Positions 54,886 to 63,239 of a DNA stretch of 64,000 nt are shown here, piece by piece; position 1 is the first letter of the stretch, and the number at the start of each line of letters is the position of its first letter. This stretch comes from Acetobacter ghanensis (GTDB lineage Bacteria > Pseudomonadota > Alphaproteobacteria > Acetobacterales > Acetobacteraceae): the NCBI RefSeq assembly GCF_001499675.1, contig NZ_LN609302.1:1875396-1939395 (forward strand), in the 5' to 3' direction. The notes under the pieces were generated by a model. The model did not search any database and was not told the DNA's origin. It saw only the letters and a list, made by a program, of their open reading frames with translations. Both the position numbers and the translations under genes were made by a program.

Positions 54886-57279
54886 ATGAAATCATATTTT
54901 TTACGTCGGTCCTTCCGTCTTCTGGCTTCGGTTCCAGCGTATGTAACCCTGCCAGCTCTGCCCTGCCTGCTTCTGGCATCCACCTCCCCGCTGGCAACGG
55001 CTGCAACACCCGTGGCCAGCCCACAGTCCGCAGATACAAGCCATATTGCCGCAGGCCACAAACGTGTGGGGGCCACACCACGCCGCAAAAATACGGCTCC
55101 TCGCCAAGGTGGGTCCGAGGAAGTAGAGGTCACGCAGTCCCACACCCACCGCTACCTGTCCGAGCCCACCACGGTTAACGTGATCAGTGGTCAGGAACTG
55201 CGATCGCTCCACCTCGAGAACCCTAAGGACATCGCATCCTTTACCCCGGGTGTGACAGCAACCAACGCTGTCTCCGGTTCTGCCCCCATTTTCTCCATCC
55301 GTGGCGTTGGCCTGGATGACTATGTTGGCACCAACATGGGCGGGATTGGTATTTATCTGGATGGCGTGTTCGCCCCCTTCCCCGTATTTTACACCGGCCA
55401 GATGCTTGATGTGGAAAGCGTTGCAACAGAAAAAGGTCCGCAGGGCTTTGACATGGGGCGCAGCACTACGGGCGGCAGCATTAACATTCAGTCTGTAAAA
55501 CCATCTGACAAATTTGGTGGGTATGCAGAATGGGGATACAGCAGCTACAATACAAACCGTGGCCGCTTTGCCATCAACACCCCCATTACAAGCAAAATCT
55601 CCAACCGTTTGGCCTTCAACTATGTTAAAGGCGATGGCTGGCAAAAGGATGTTACCACAGGTGCACGTTATGGCTCGCAGGATTTGCTGGCAATCCGTAA
55701 CCTGACCAAATTTACGGTCGATGATACATCCTCTTTCCTGCTGAACATCCACTACACGCGCGACAAAGGCACTTCCACGTCCCCTCAGGATCTGGATACG
55801 GTTGCCAATGGTGGCGCAGGGACCAACCCCAACCCTCACGCTGTCAACGTTGGGAATACCCCTCCGCAGCGTAACGAAAACGGTGGCGGTGTTTCGCTCA
55901 ACTTCACCAAAATCTTTGACTTCGGCACGTTCTCATCCACAACGGGGGTTGATTTCTACCGCCGTAACGATCTGGACAACTACGATGGTCTGGGCACCGT
56001 TGCTGGTGGTGTGCGCTCCGATGGCACAACGGTCGCAGGCGGCGTTGGCACCAAATACGCTGACTATCGCTGGGATGATACGGCCATTGCGCAGTCTCAT
56101 GACATGCACCTGCGCATGAATCTGGCTAAAATCTTGCATCTGACCGTTGGTGTGTATGAATCTTACGACAAGATTGACGGGAACTACACCAGCTACCGCA
56201 TGGATGACCCCGGCAGCATGGTCAACCTTACCAACCACTTTTCGCAGCAGAATCTCTCCACCGGCGTTTATGTAAACACGGTGACCAATGTTACGAAAAA
56301 GCTCGACTTTATTGCCTCCGGTCGTTTTTCTTACGACGAGCGCGGCTTTAATGGTGGCTCCATGTATTCGGCCATTGGCGCTGGTAGCCCACGCCTTGCA
56401 GCCCCTTACAATGCAACGCTTGACGGTCCGATCAACCATCTTAACGAACGCCACGACTATGAGCGCTTTACCGGGCGCGTTGGCCTGCGTTACCAGATTG
56501 TGCCGGGCACTTACGCCTACGGCACCATCTCCAACGGTTATAAGGCAGGCAGCTACTTTGCAGCACCTGTGCTGGCTCCCGCTGCACTGGACTATGTCCG
56601 TCCGGAAAATCTGATTGCTTATGAAGTCGGCATCAAATCCTCACTGCTGCACAACAAGCTTATCCTTGAAGGCTCGCTGTTTGACTACGAATACCACAAT
56701 CGTCAGACGCTGTTCTTTGGGACCTTCCACCCCTATGCGAACTCGAACATAACCAGTAACTCGCTGACCCTCGGCACCATTCCACGCGCACGCACCCGTG
56801 GTGGCGAAATTTCCTCCACGCTGCACAACGTTATTCCCAACCTCGATCTGCATGGTTCCTTTGCTTACCTGGATGCGCAGATCAAAAGCCCGGTTGACTC
56901 CCTACCCGGCCTAACACTTGACCCAAAGATTGCGCACAACTCTCAGCTTCCGTTTGCGCCCCGTTTCTCTTGGAGTGCCGTAGCACGCTACAACATCAAC
57001 TTTAACCGCTACCGCACCACGCTGCAGGCCAGCTACACATGGAAGGACAACATGTGGGCCGCACTGGGTGACAGCAACGCCAAAACCAGCAAGATCAGTT
57101 CGCTCGGCCTGCGTATGGAATTTGGCCCCAAAACCGGCAAATGGACTGCTGCCGTTTACGTTGACAACCTGCAGGACAACCACGGCTCCACCTATTCCTT
57201 TACCGGGAGCGATGGCAACCGTGCCCAGTACATTCAGACACCCCGCTGGGTCGGCTGTGACCTGCACTACAACTTCTGA
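54886..57279 (+). CDS. TonB-dependent outer membrane receptor
   Basis: 797 residues. A signal peptide covers about the first 43 residues, and a Ser/Thr/Lys-rich segment follows. A TonB-box-like SEEVEVTQSH (about 84) precedes the plug domain (TVNVISGQELRSLHLENPKD; APIFSIRGVGLDDYVGTNMG). The remaining 600 residues form the 22-strand barrel and end DLHYNF, the usual terminal aromatic. It imports a scarce, bulky or chelated compound using TonB energy. The next gene starts 28 bases downstream, so the receptor and three catabolic enzymes form one operon ending at the terminator near 60040. Confidence 0.9.
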   Translation: MKSYFLRRSFRLLASVPAYVTLPALPCLLLASTSPLATAATPVASPQSADTSHIAAGHKRVGATPRRKNTAPRQGGSEEVEVTQSHTHRYLSEPTTVNVISGQELRSLHLENPKDIASFTPGVTATNAVSGSAPIFSIRGVGLDDYVGTNMGGIGIYLDGVFAPFPVFYTGQMLDVESVATEKGPQGFDMGRSTTGGSINIQSVKPSDKFGGYAEWGYSSYNTNRGRFAINTPITSKISNRLAFNYVKGDGWQKDVTTGARYGSQDLLAIRNLTKFTVDDTSSFLLNIHYTRDKGTSTSPQDLDTVANGGAGTNPNPHAVNVGNTPPQRNENGGGVSLNFTKIFDFGTFSSTTGVDFYRRNDLDNYDGLGTVAGGVRSDGTTVAGGVGTKYADYRWDDTAIAQSHDMHLRMNLAKILHLTVGVYESYDKIDGNYTSYRMDDPGSMVNLTNHFSQQNLSTGVYVNTVTNVTKKLDFIASGRFSYDERGFNGGSMYSAIGAGSPRLAAPYNATLDGPINHLNERHDYERFTGRVGLRYQIVPGTYAYGTISNGYKAGSYFAAPVLAPAALDYVRPENLIAYEVGIKSSLLHNKLILEGSLFDYEYHNRQTLFFGTFHPYANSNITSNSLTLGTIPRARTRGGEISSTLHNVIPNLDLHGSFAYLDAQIKSPVDSLPGLTLDPKIAHNSQLPFAPRFSWSAVARYNINFNRYRTTLQASYTWKDNMWAALGDSNAKTSKISSLGLRMEFGPKTGKWTAAVYVDNLQDNHGSTYSFTGSDGNRAQYIQTPRWVGCDLHYNF

Positions 57280-57307
57280 TCCCTGACCAGAAACCGGGAA
57301 AGCGCTG

Positions 57308-58174
57308 ATGGATTTTGAACTTTTCCGCACCTTATGGGGGGACAGCCGCCGGTGGGATATTCCACTGGCGGAAGCGCGGGCCGCCGGATTTGACGGTCTG
57401 GAGGCCCGCATTCCCCCAACACTGACCGCCGCGCAGGAATGCGCCGCCATTCTACGCGATGAAGACGCACCCTACATTGCCATTGCCATGACAGGTGGCG
57501 GTGTTATCCCCAACCAGAGCGCTTCCATTCAGAACCATCTGGATGACCTCCGGGGGGCTGTTGACCGCGCCTTGCACATGAACCCCCGTTTTGTCACCGT
57601 GCTAGGAGGTAACGACCGCTGGCCAGCTAGCAAGCAAGTGGACTTTATAGCCCATGCGCAGGAGGTATGCCGGTCGGCTGATGTGCTCTGCTGTTTTGAG
57701 ACCCACCGCTCCCGTATTCTGGCAACGCCGTGGGTCACGCTGGATGTCATTGCGCAATTACCAGACGTGCTGTTTACGGCCGATATAAGCCACTGGGTTG
57801 TCTGCTGCGAACGCCTGCTAGATGACCCGGCAGATGACCTGTCGGCCTTTATAGAGCGTGTTCACCACATTCAGGCCCGCGTAGGGTATGATCAGGGGCC
57901 ACAGGCTCCCCACCCCGGCGCACCAGAATATGCAGCTGCTTTGCGCTTTCACCAGAGCATCTGGCAGCAAATCTGGCAAAGTCAGCTTGCACGTGGATAC
58001 GCCACCACCACCATGACCCCGGAATGTGGGCCGGATGGCTATTTGCATACCCTGCCGTTTACCAACGTGCCTGTAGCAGATCTGTGGTCTCTCAACATCT
58101 GGACTGGCCAGACCGAGCGCCAGCATTTTCAACACGCCATGGCAGACTGTGGCAGCAAGAAGGAACTGGGTTAA
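57308..58174 (+). CDS. Sugar phosphate isomerase/epimerase-fold (AP endonuclease 2 superfamily) protein
   Basis: 288 residues with a predicted TIM barrel. Metal-binding residues of the superfamily fit at Glu in VLCCFETHRSRIL, Asp/His in VLFTADISHWVVCC and Glu in TTMTPECGPDGYLHTLPF. Such proteins isomerise sugars or sugar acids or act as xylose isomerase-like enzymes. An upstream AAGCGC region lacks a strong ribosome binding site. It overlaps the oxygenase start by one base (TAATG). Substrate is unknown; in context it may handle a product of the oxygenase. Confidence 0.75.
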   Translation: MDFELFRTLWGDSRRWDIPLAEARAAGFDGLEARIPPTLTAAQECAAILRDEDAPYIAIAMTGGGVIPNQSASIQNHLDDLRGAVDRALHMNPRFVTVLGGNDRWPASKQVDFIAHAQEVCRSADVLCCFETHRSRILATPWVTLDVIAQLPDVLFTADISHWVVCCERLLDDPADDLSAFIERVHHIQARVGYDQGPQAPHPGAPEYAAALRFHQSIWQQIWQSQLARGYATTTMTPECGPDGYLHTLPFTNVPVADLWSLNIWTGQTERQHFQHAMADCGSKKELG

Positions 58175-59220
58175 TGTCCGCTTCCACAAAGACCGAAACT
58201 TTCACCCGTATTCCCGTTATCGACATCAGTGGCCTGTACAGCTCCGATATTGCCCAACGCCAGGCGGTGGCGGAAAAGCTGGGCGATGCGGCTAGGAATG
58301 TGGGCTTCCTTTTTATTTCCGGTCATAACGTTCCAGATGACCTGATCGAAGGGGTGCGCAAAGCCGCGCGTGACTTTTTTGCCCAGCCTTTTGACAAAAA
58401 AATGGAATATTACATTGGCACTTCCGCCACCCACAAAGGCTTTGTGCCTGAGGGAGAGGAGGTGTATTCCGCAGGTCGCCCGGACCACAAGGAAGCGTTT
58501 GATATTGGCTACGAAGTCCCAGCCAACCACCCGCTGGTGCAGGCCGGAACCCCACTGCTAGGCCCCAACAACTGGCCAGACCTCCCCGGCTTTCGGGCGG
58601 CTGCGGAAGCCTACTACCGTGCAGTTTTTGATCTGGGCCGCACACTCTTCCGTGGTTTTGCTCTGGCACTGGGGCTGGAAGAAAACTACTTTGATTCCGT
58701 TGCCAACTTTCCGCCGTCCAAACTCCGTATGATCCATTATCCGTACGATGCCGAGGCACAGGACGCCCCCGGCATTGGCGCCCATACAGACTATGAATGC
58801 TTTACAATCCTACTGGCGGACAAGCCGGGACTGGAAGTTATGAATGGTCATGGAGACTGGATTGACGCCCCCCCGGTCCCCGGAGCATTTGTGGTCAATA
58901 TTGGCGACATGCTTGAAGTCATGACCGCGGGCGAGTTTGTGGCAACCGCACACCGGGTACGTAAAGTTGCTGAAGAACGCTATTCCTTTCCGCTCTTTTA
59001 CGCCTGCGATTATCACACTCAGATCCGTCCCCTACCGGCTTTTGCCAAAGGAGATGATGCGTCCTACGAAACCATAACTATTGGCGAGCATATGTGGGCG
59101 CAGGCCTTGCAGACCTACCAGTATCTGGTTCGCAAGGTGGAAAAAGGCGACATCAAACTCCCCGAAGGAGCGCGTAAAACCGCGACCTTTGGACATTTCA
59201 AACGCGTTGCCTCAACCTGA
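58174..59220 (+). CDS. Fe(II)/2-oxoglutarate-type oxygenase (isopenicillin N synthase family)
   Basis: 348 residues from the ATG at 58174; the longer upstream frame lies in the preceding gene. The DIOX_N half begins with RIPVIDISGLYS and VGFLFISGHNVPDDLI. The Fe(II) ligands are His and Asp in GIGAHTDYECFTIL and His in FVATAHRVRKV, with the 2-oxoglutarate Arg and Ser in RYSFPLFYACDY. It hydroxylates, desaturates or cleaves a small substrate using O2. The C7 tract at 58868-58874 is in frame. Coupled to the isomerase gene by a one-base overlap. Confidence 0.9.
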   Translation: MSASTKTETFTRIPVIDISGLYSSDIAQRQAVAEKLGDAARNVGFLFISGHNVPDDLIEGVRKAARDFFAQPFDKKMEYYIGTSATHKGFVPEGEEVYSAGRPDHKEAFDIGYEVPANHPLVQAGTPLLGPNNWPDLPGFRAAAEAYYRAVFDLGRTLFRGFALALGLEENYFDSVANFPPSKLRMIHYPYDAEAQDAPGIGAHTDYECFTILLADKPGLEVMNGHGDWIDAPPVPGAFVVNIGDMLEVMTAGEFVATAHRVRKVAEERYSFPLFYACDYHTQIRPLPAFAKGDDASYETITIGEHMWAQALQTYQYLVRKVEKGDIKLPEGARKTATFGHFKRVAST

Positions 59221-59254
59221 CACCAAACTTTTTGCATTTAAGGACACCGCAACA

Positions 59255-59992
59255 ATGACCACACAGCAGACAGAACAGGAACTGCGCGAGGATCTGGCGG
59301 CCGCATATCGGCTTATGGCGCATTTTAATATGACGGATATGGTTTATACGCACCTTTCCGTCCGCCTGCCCGGTGGAGGGCACCGTTATCTGGTCAACCC
59401 ATACGGGCTTCTGTTTGAAGAGATAACGGCAAGCAGCCTGGTTATTGTGGATGCGGATGGTGTTCCGCAGCAAAAAACAAGCTGGAACATCAACCCGGCC
59501 GGGTTTGTTATCCATTCCGCCATCCACGCCAACCGGCCGGATGCAGCATGCGTCATGCATACCCATACCGTTGCAGGTATGGTTATTGCCGCGCAGGACA
59601 AAGGCATTCTCCCACTTAACCAAATCAATATTGAATTTTATGGTGCGGTGGCTTTCCATGCCTATGAGGGTATTGCCGCAGACGACAACCTGAGCGAGCG
59701 CGAACGTCTGGTACGAGACCTTGGCACACGCAACGCCATTATTTTGCAAAACCACGGCCTGCTGACTGTTGGCAACACCGTGGCGCAGGCCTTTTACCGC
59801 ATGTATTACATGGAACAGGCCTGCAAGATTCAGATTGCTGCCCAGTCCACCGGGGTGCCGCTACACATTCCTTCGGAAGAAAAACTGCTCCGCACCAAAA
59901 ATCAGTTTGATACCGACCCCGATCAGGGACAGATGATCTGGAAAGCCCTGCGCCGTAAGCTTGACCGCGAACAGCCGGACTACAAAAACTGA
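59255..59992 (+). CDS. Class II aldolase/adducin family protein
   Basis: 245 residues from the ATG at 59255 (AAGGA upstream); the frame is open further back within the oxygenase gene. Zn-binding histidines are in CVMHTHTVAGMVIAAQ and ILQNHGLLTVGNTVAQAFYR, and the catalytic acid side is near YGLLFEEITASSLVIVD. Class II aldolases cleave sugar phosphates or hydroxy-oxoacids; the long members of this adducin-like group often lack proven substrates. It closes the receptor-isomerase-oxygenase-aldolase operon and a strong terminator follows 31 bases downstream. Confidence 0.85.
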   Translation: MTTQQTEQELREDLAAAYRLMAHFNMTDMVYTHLSVRLPGGGHRYLVNPYGLLFEEITASSLVIVDADGVPQQKTSWNINPAGFVIHSAIHANRPDAACVMHTHTVAGMVIAAQDKGILPLNQINIEFYGAVAFHAYEGIAADDNLSERERLVRDLGTRNAIILQNHGLLTVGNTVAQAFYRMYYMEQACKIQIAAQSTGVPLHIPSEEKLLRTKNQFDTDPDQGQMIWKALRRKLDREQPDYKN

Positions 59993-60022
59993 TCACATCA
60001 TCTTGCAACCTGTTGCAGACGG

Positions 60023-60050
60023 GGGGAGGCATTAATGCCTCCCCTTTTTT
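60023..60050 (+). terminator. Strong rho-independent terminator (22-bp palindrome)
   Basis: GGGGAGGCAT and ATGCCTCCCC form a continuous 22-bp perfect palindrome at 60023-60044, directly followed by six Ts. It separates the aldolase operon from the peptide-type ABC transporter genes. Confidence 0.93.
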
Positions 60051-60206
60051 GTGTCTACATGCCGCATTCCCACTCCGAGGCATGGCACAAAAGAGGCAGA
60101 CTTGCCCTTGCCGCCAAGGACGTCCAAAATACCAGCCGAATTGCCACCCGCTCCGGCTCACAAGGTTACTCACCTCCACCGCGCAGACTTGATAAATGCA
60201 GGCATA

Positions 60207-61214
60207 ATGACAAAGCCGTCCGACACGCCCTCAACCTCCGCCGGACCATGGAAAAGCGCACTTCGCTCTCTGCTGCGTAACCGTTCCGCCCTTGGCGCGC
60301 TTGCCATTCTGGCCCTTATTGTCATCGCCTGCCTGTGCGCCCCGTTTTATGCGCGCCACATTGCCCATACAGACCCGTTCCTTTCCAACGTTGCGGGCAC
60401 CATTACGCTGAACGGGCAGGAAACTGACATTATGCAGCCCAATGACAATCCGCTGCATCTGGGCCTCAGCCCTATTGGGCCAACTTGGCACACAACCTAC
60501 TTTTTAGGCGCGGACAGTCAGGGGCGCGACATTATGGCCCGCCTGCTTTATGGGGGACGGAACTCACTGCTTATCTCCTTCAGCGCTGCGGTTCTCTGTC
60601 TGGTCATGGCTGGTGTGGTTGGTATTTCGGCTGGCTTTTTTGGCGGCATAACGGACATGATTCTGTGCCGGATTATGGATATTATGTGGGCGGTGCCCGT
60701 TTACCTGTTTGCCATCTCACTTTCCATTGTCACAATCACCTCAGGTTTGCGGATCGGCCCTTTTGTTATTGAAGCCGATAACCTGCTTATTCCTATTGTC
60801 ATTATTGCACTCGTTTATGTGCCCTACGCGGCACGCCCAGTACGTGGGCGCGTTATTGCCCTGCGGCAGGCGGAGTTTGTAACAGCGGCCAAATGCCTTG
60901 GAGTGCCACGCTGGCGTATTGTGCTGCATGATATTCTGCCCAACGTCAGCACCACGCTGGTTGTTATGGGGCCTTTGCTCATGGCCATGGCGCTTTTGGC
61001 AGAAAGTGCTCTCTCCTTCCTGTCCATCGGTGTACAAGCTCCTGCCGCCTCATGGGGCACGATTATTCTGGATGGTGAAGGGCTGATTTACACCCGCCCA
61101 ATGGTGGCCATTGCTCCGGGCATGGCCATCGTGGCTGTGGTGCTGGCGCTGAACATTCTGGGTGATGGCCTGCGGGATGCACTGGACGTGCGCGACACAT
61201 CCCGGCGTGAATAA
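60207..61214 (+). CDS. Peptide/oligopeptide-type ABC permease (DppC-like)
   Basis: 335 residues from the ATG at 60207; the frame is open to 60051 but that part is Pro-rich with no membrane character. Several membrane helices are present (ALGALAILALIVIACLCAPF; LIPIVIIALVYVPYAARPVR). The DppC/OppC features are the periplasmic loop with YFLGADSQGRDIMARLLYGG and the EAA loop EFVTAAKCLGVPRWRIVLHD. It forms the inner membrane pore with the next gene. The order DppC before DppB is reversed from the usual. No separate solute-binding protein is found in the window. Confidence 0.9.
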   Translation: MTKPSDTPSTSAGPWKSALRSLLRNRSALGALAILALIVIACLCAPFYARHIAHTDPFLSNVAGTITLNGQETDIMQPNDNPLHLGLSPIGPTWHTTYFLGADSQGRDIMARLLYGGRNSLLISFSAAVLCLVMAGVVGISAGFFGGITDMILCRIMDIMWAVPVYLFAISLSIVTITSGLRIGPFVIEADNLLIPIVIIALVYVPYAARPVRGRVIALRQAEFVTAAKCLGVPRWRIVLHDILPNVSTTLVVMGPLLMAMALLAESALSFLSIGVQAPAASWGTIILDGEGLIYTRPMVAIAPGMAIVAVVLALNILGDGLRDALDVRDTSRRE

Positions 61215-61229
61215 GAGGACAAACACCCC

Positions 61230-62204
61230 ATGATCATGCCTCTCCTCCGCCGCATGGGCCAGACGGTTTTTGTTCTGTTTGGTATTTCCGCGCTGGTCTT
61301 TGCCGTTTTTTTTGCCACTCCGGGTGCCGACCCTACCGCACGGATTGCCGGGCGCAATGCCGCCCCCCAAACCATGGAAAAAGTCCGCAAGGAATATGGG
61401 TTTGACCGCCCCCTCCCCGTGCAATACGCCATTATGATGAAAAAACTGTTCATCACGCGTGATCTGGCCTCTTACGCCAACCGTGGTGAACTGGTGGTCC
61501 CCGAAATCATGCGTGCGGCTCCGGTAACCATCTCTCTTGTTTCGGGCGCAGCGATTATCTGGGTTGTTCTGTCCATTGGGATGGGGGTGCTGGCCGCTGC
61601 GTTTAAAGGATCATGGCTGGACCGGCTGCTCATGATGCTGGGGCTGGTCGGTATTTCCATACCCGTTTTCTGGCTTGGTCAGGTTGTGAACCTGATCACC
61701 CAGAACCGTTATCATGATACATGGCTCTTCTCATGGGTGCCGGGGCTTGGTTATGTGCCTTTTACCCAAAGCCCGCTCGATTGGTTTCGTGCGCTGGTTA
61801 TTCCGTGGTGTGTTCTGGCCGTTATGTTTATTGGCATTTACAGCCGCATTTTACGGGCGGACCTTGTTGCCATCATGGGGGAGGACTTCATGCGCACGGC
61901 GCGGGCTAAAGGTTTATCTCCCACCCGTATTCTCCTCCGCCATGGCCTGCGCACTGCCCTGATTACGTTTGTCTCCCTTTTTGGCATGGACTTCGCCCAG
62001 CTTGTTGGGGGTGGTGCATTGCTAACAGAAGTAGTTTTTGGCCTGCCCGGTGTTGGCCGCCTGACCTATCAGGCTCTGAACAGCCTTGACCTGCCTCTTA
62101 TCATGGCGACCGTCATGTATTCCGCCGTATTTGTCGTGCTGGCCAATGCCCTTGTGGATGCGGCCTACCTCTTCCTTGACCCCCGAGTGCGCGATGCCCG
62201 CTAA
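61230..62204 (+). CDS. Peptide/oligopeptide-type ABC permease (DppB-like)
   Basis: 324 residues. The first helix (TVFVLFGISALVFAVFFATP) is followed by the family loop KEYGFDRPLPVQYAIMMKKL and further helices. The EAA loop is DFMRTARAKGLSPTRILLRH, followed by FGMDFAQLVGGGALLTEVVF and PGVGRLTYQAL typical of DppB. An AAGAGGA ribosome binding site precedes the ATG. It starts 15 bases after the first permease and overlaps the ATPase by 11 bases. Confidence 0.92.
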   Translation: MIMPLLRRMGQTVFVLFGISALVFAVFFATPGADPTARIAGRNAAPQTMEKVRKEYGFDRPLPVQYAIMMKKLFITRDLASYANRGELVVPEIMRAAPVTISLVSGAAIIWVVLSIGMGVLAAAFKGSWLDRLLMMLGLVGISIPVFWLGQVVNLITQNRYHDTWLFSWVPGLGYVPFTQSPLDWFRALVIPWCVLAVMFIGIYSRILRADLVAIMGEDFMRTARAKGLSPTRILLRHGLRTALITFVSLFGMDFAQLVGGGALLTEVVFGLPGVGRLTYQALNSLDLPLIMATVMYSAVFVVLANALVDAAYLFLDPRVRDAR

Positions 62205-63231
62205 AACACCCAGCCCACCGCTCTTAGAGGTCCGCAACCTGTGTGTAAGCTTTGCCTCACGCGGGCAGATGATCCCTATTGTCGAGAACGTTTCGTTCAG
62301 CATCGGTGGGGAGGAAATTCTGGGACTGGTCGGTGAATCTGGCTCTGGCAAATCTGTAACCGCCATGGCGCTGATGGGGCTGATTGATGCACCCGGTGTG
62401 CGTATTACTGGCTCGGCCCGCTTCAAGGGGTATGACCTGCTCGCCATGCCGCCCAAGCAACTGCGCAAACTGAGGGGACAGGAGATCGCCATGATCTTTC
62501 AGGACCCGATGACCGCCTTTACGCCGGTTTATACCATTGGCTGGCAGATTGATGAGCAGTTGCGGGTTCACCAAAGGCTCTCCCGCAAGCAGGCCCGCGC
62601 ACGCACTATGGACCTGCTGGGGGAGATGGGTGTGCCCGACCCGGCCAACACAGCCAACCGCTACCCCCACCAGCTTTCTGGCGGGTTGCGCCAGCGCGCC
62701 ATGATCGCAATGGCCCTCTCCTGCAACCCGTCCCTGCTGATTGCAGATGAACCGACCACCGCGTTGGATGTAACCGTGCAGGCCCAGATTCTGGACCTGA
62801 TGCGGAACCTGCGCAAAACCTATGGCTCATCCGTCCTGCTAATAACCCACGACATGGGCGTTGTGGCAGAAACATGCGACAACACTCTGGTCCTGTATTC
62901 TGGAAGAGTTGCAGAAACAGGAACAACGCAGGCCTTGTTTGCGCATCCGCAGCACCCCTATACGGCGGCCCTTTTAGCCTCCATCCCGCCCATGAGTGGC
63001 CCTCGTCCGGACAGGCTACCTGCTATTCCCGGTGGGCCTCCCCTGCCCGTGGAGCGCCCGGCTGGTTGCGCCTTTGCCCCACGTTGCGTGTATACCCACG
63101 CAAGCTGCCTGCCCGCACCGCCTCCGGCATTTTACACCGTTGCTCCCCATCACGAGGTCGCCTGTGTGCTGCCAAAAGAAGGCACGCCTCTCCCTGCGCG
63201 CTTTACCACCCCAACAACACCGGTTCTGTGA
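62194..63231 (+). CDS. Peptide-type ABC transporter ATPase (DppD/OppD-like)
   Basis: 345 residues from the ATG at 62194. Walker A is [20 protein letters not shown], the Q-loop is [20 protein letters not shown], the signature is [20 protein letters not shown] and Walker B is [20 protein letters not shown]. The C-terminal oligopeptide-transporter extension has a Cys cluster ([21 protein letters not shown]) of the kind that binds an Fe-S cluster in some family members. Paired with the next gene as a heterodimer. A 9-base gap leads to that gene. Confidence 0.93.
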   Translation: MPAKTPSPPLLEVRNLCVSFASRGQMIPIVENVSFSIGGEEILGLVGESGSGKSVTAMALMGLIDAPGVRITGSARFKGYDLLAMPPKQLRKLRGQEIAMIFQDPMTAFTPVYTIGWQIDEQLRVHQRLSRKQARARTMDLLGEMGVPDPANTANRYPHQLSGGLRQRAMIAMALSCNPSLLIADEPTTALDVTVQAQILDLMRNLRKTYGSSVLLITHDMGVVAETCDNTLVLYSGRVAETGTTQALFAHPQHPYTAALLASIPPMSGPRPDRLPAIPGGPPLPVERPAGCAFAPRCVYTHASCLPAPPPAFYTVAPHHEVACVLPKEGTPLPARFTTPTTPVL

Positions 63232-63239
63232 GGCGTTAC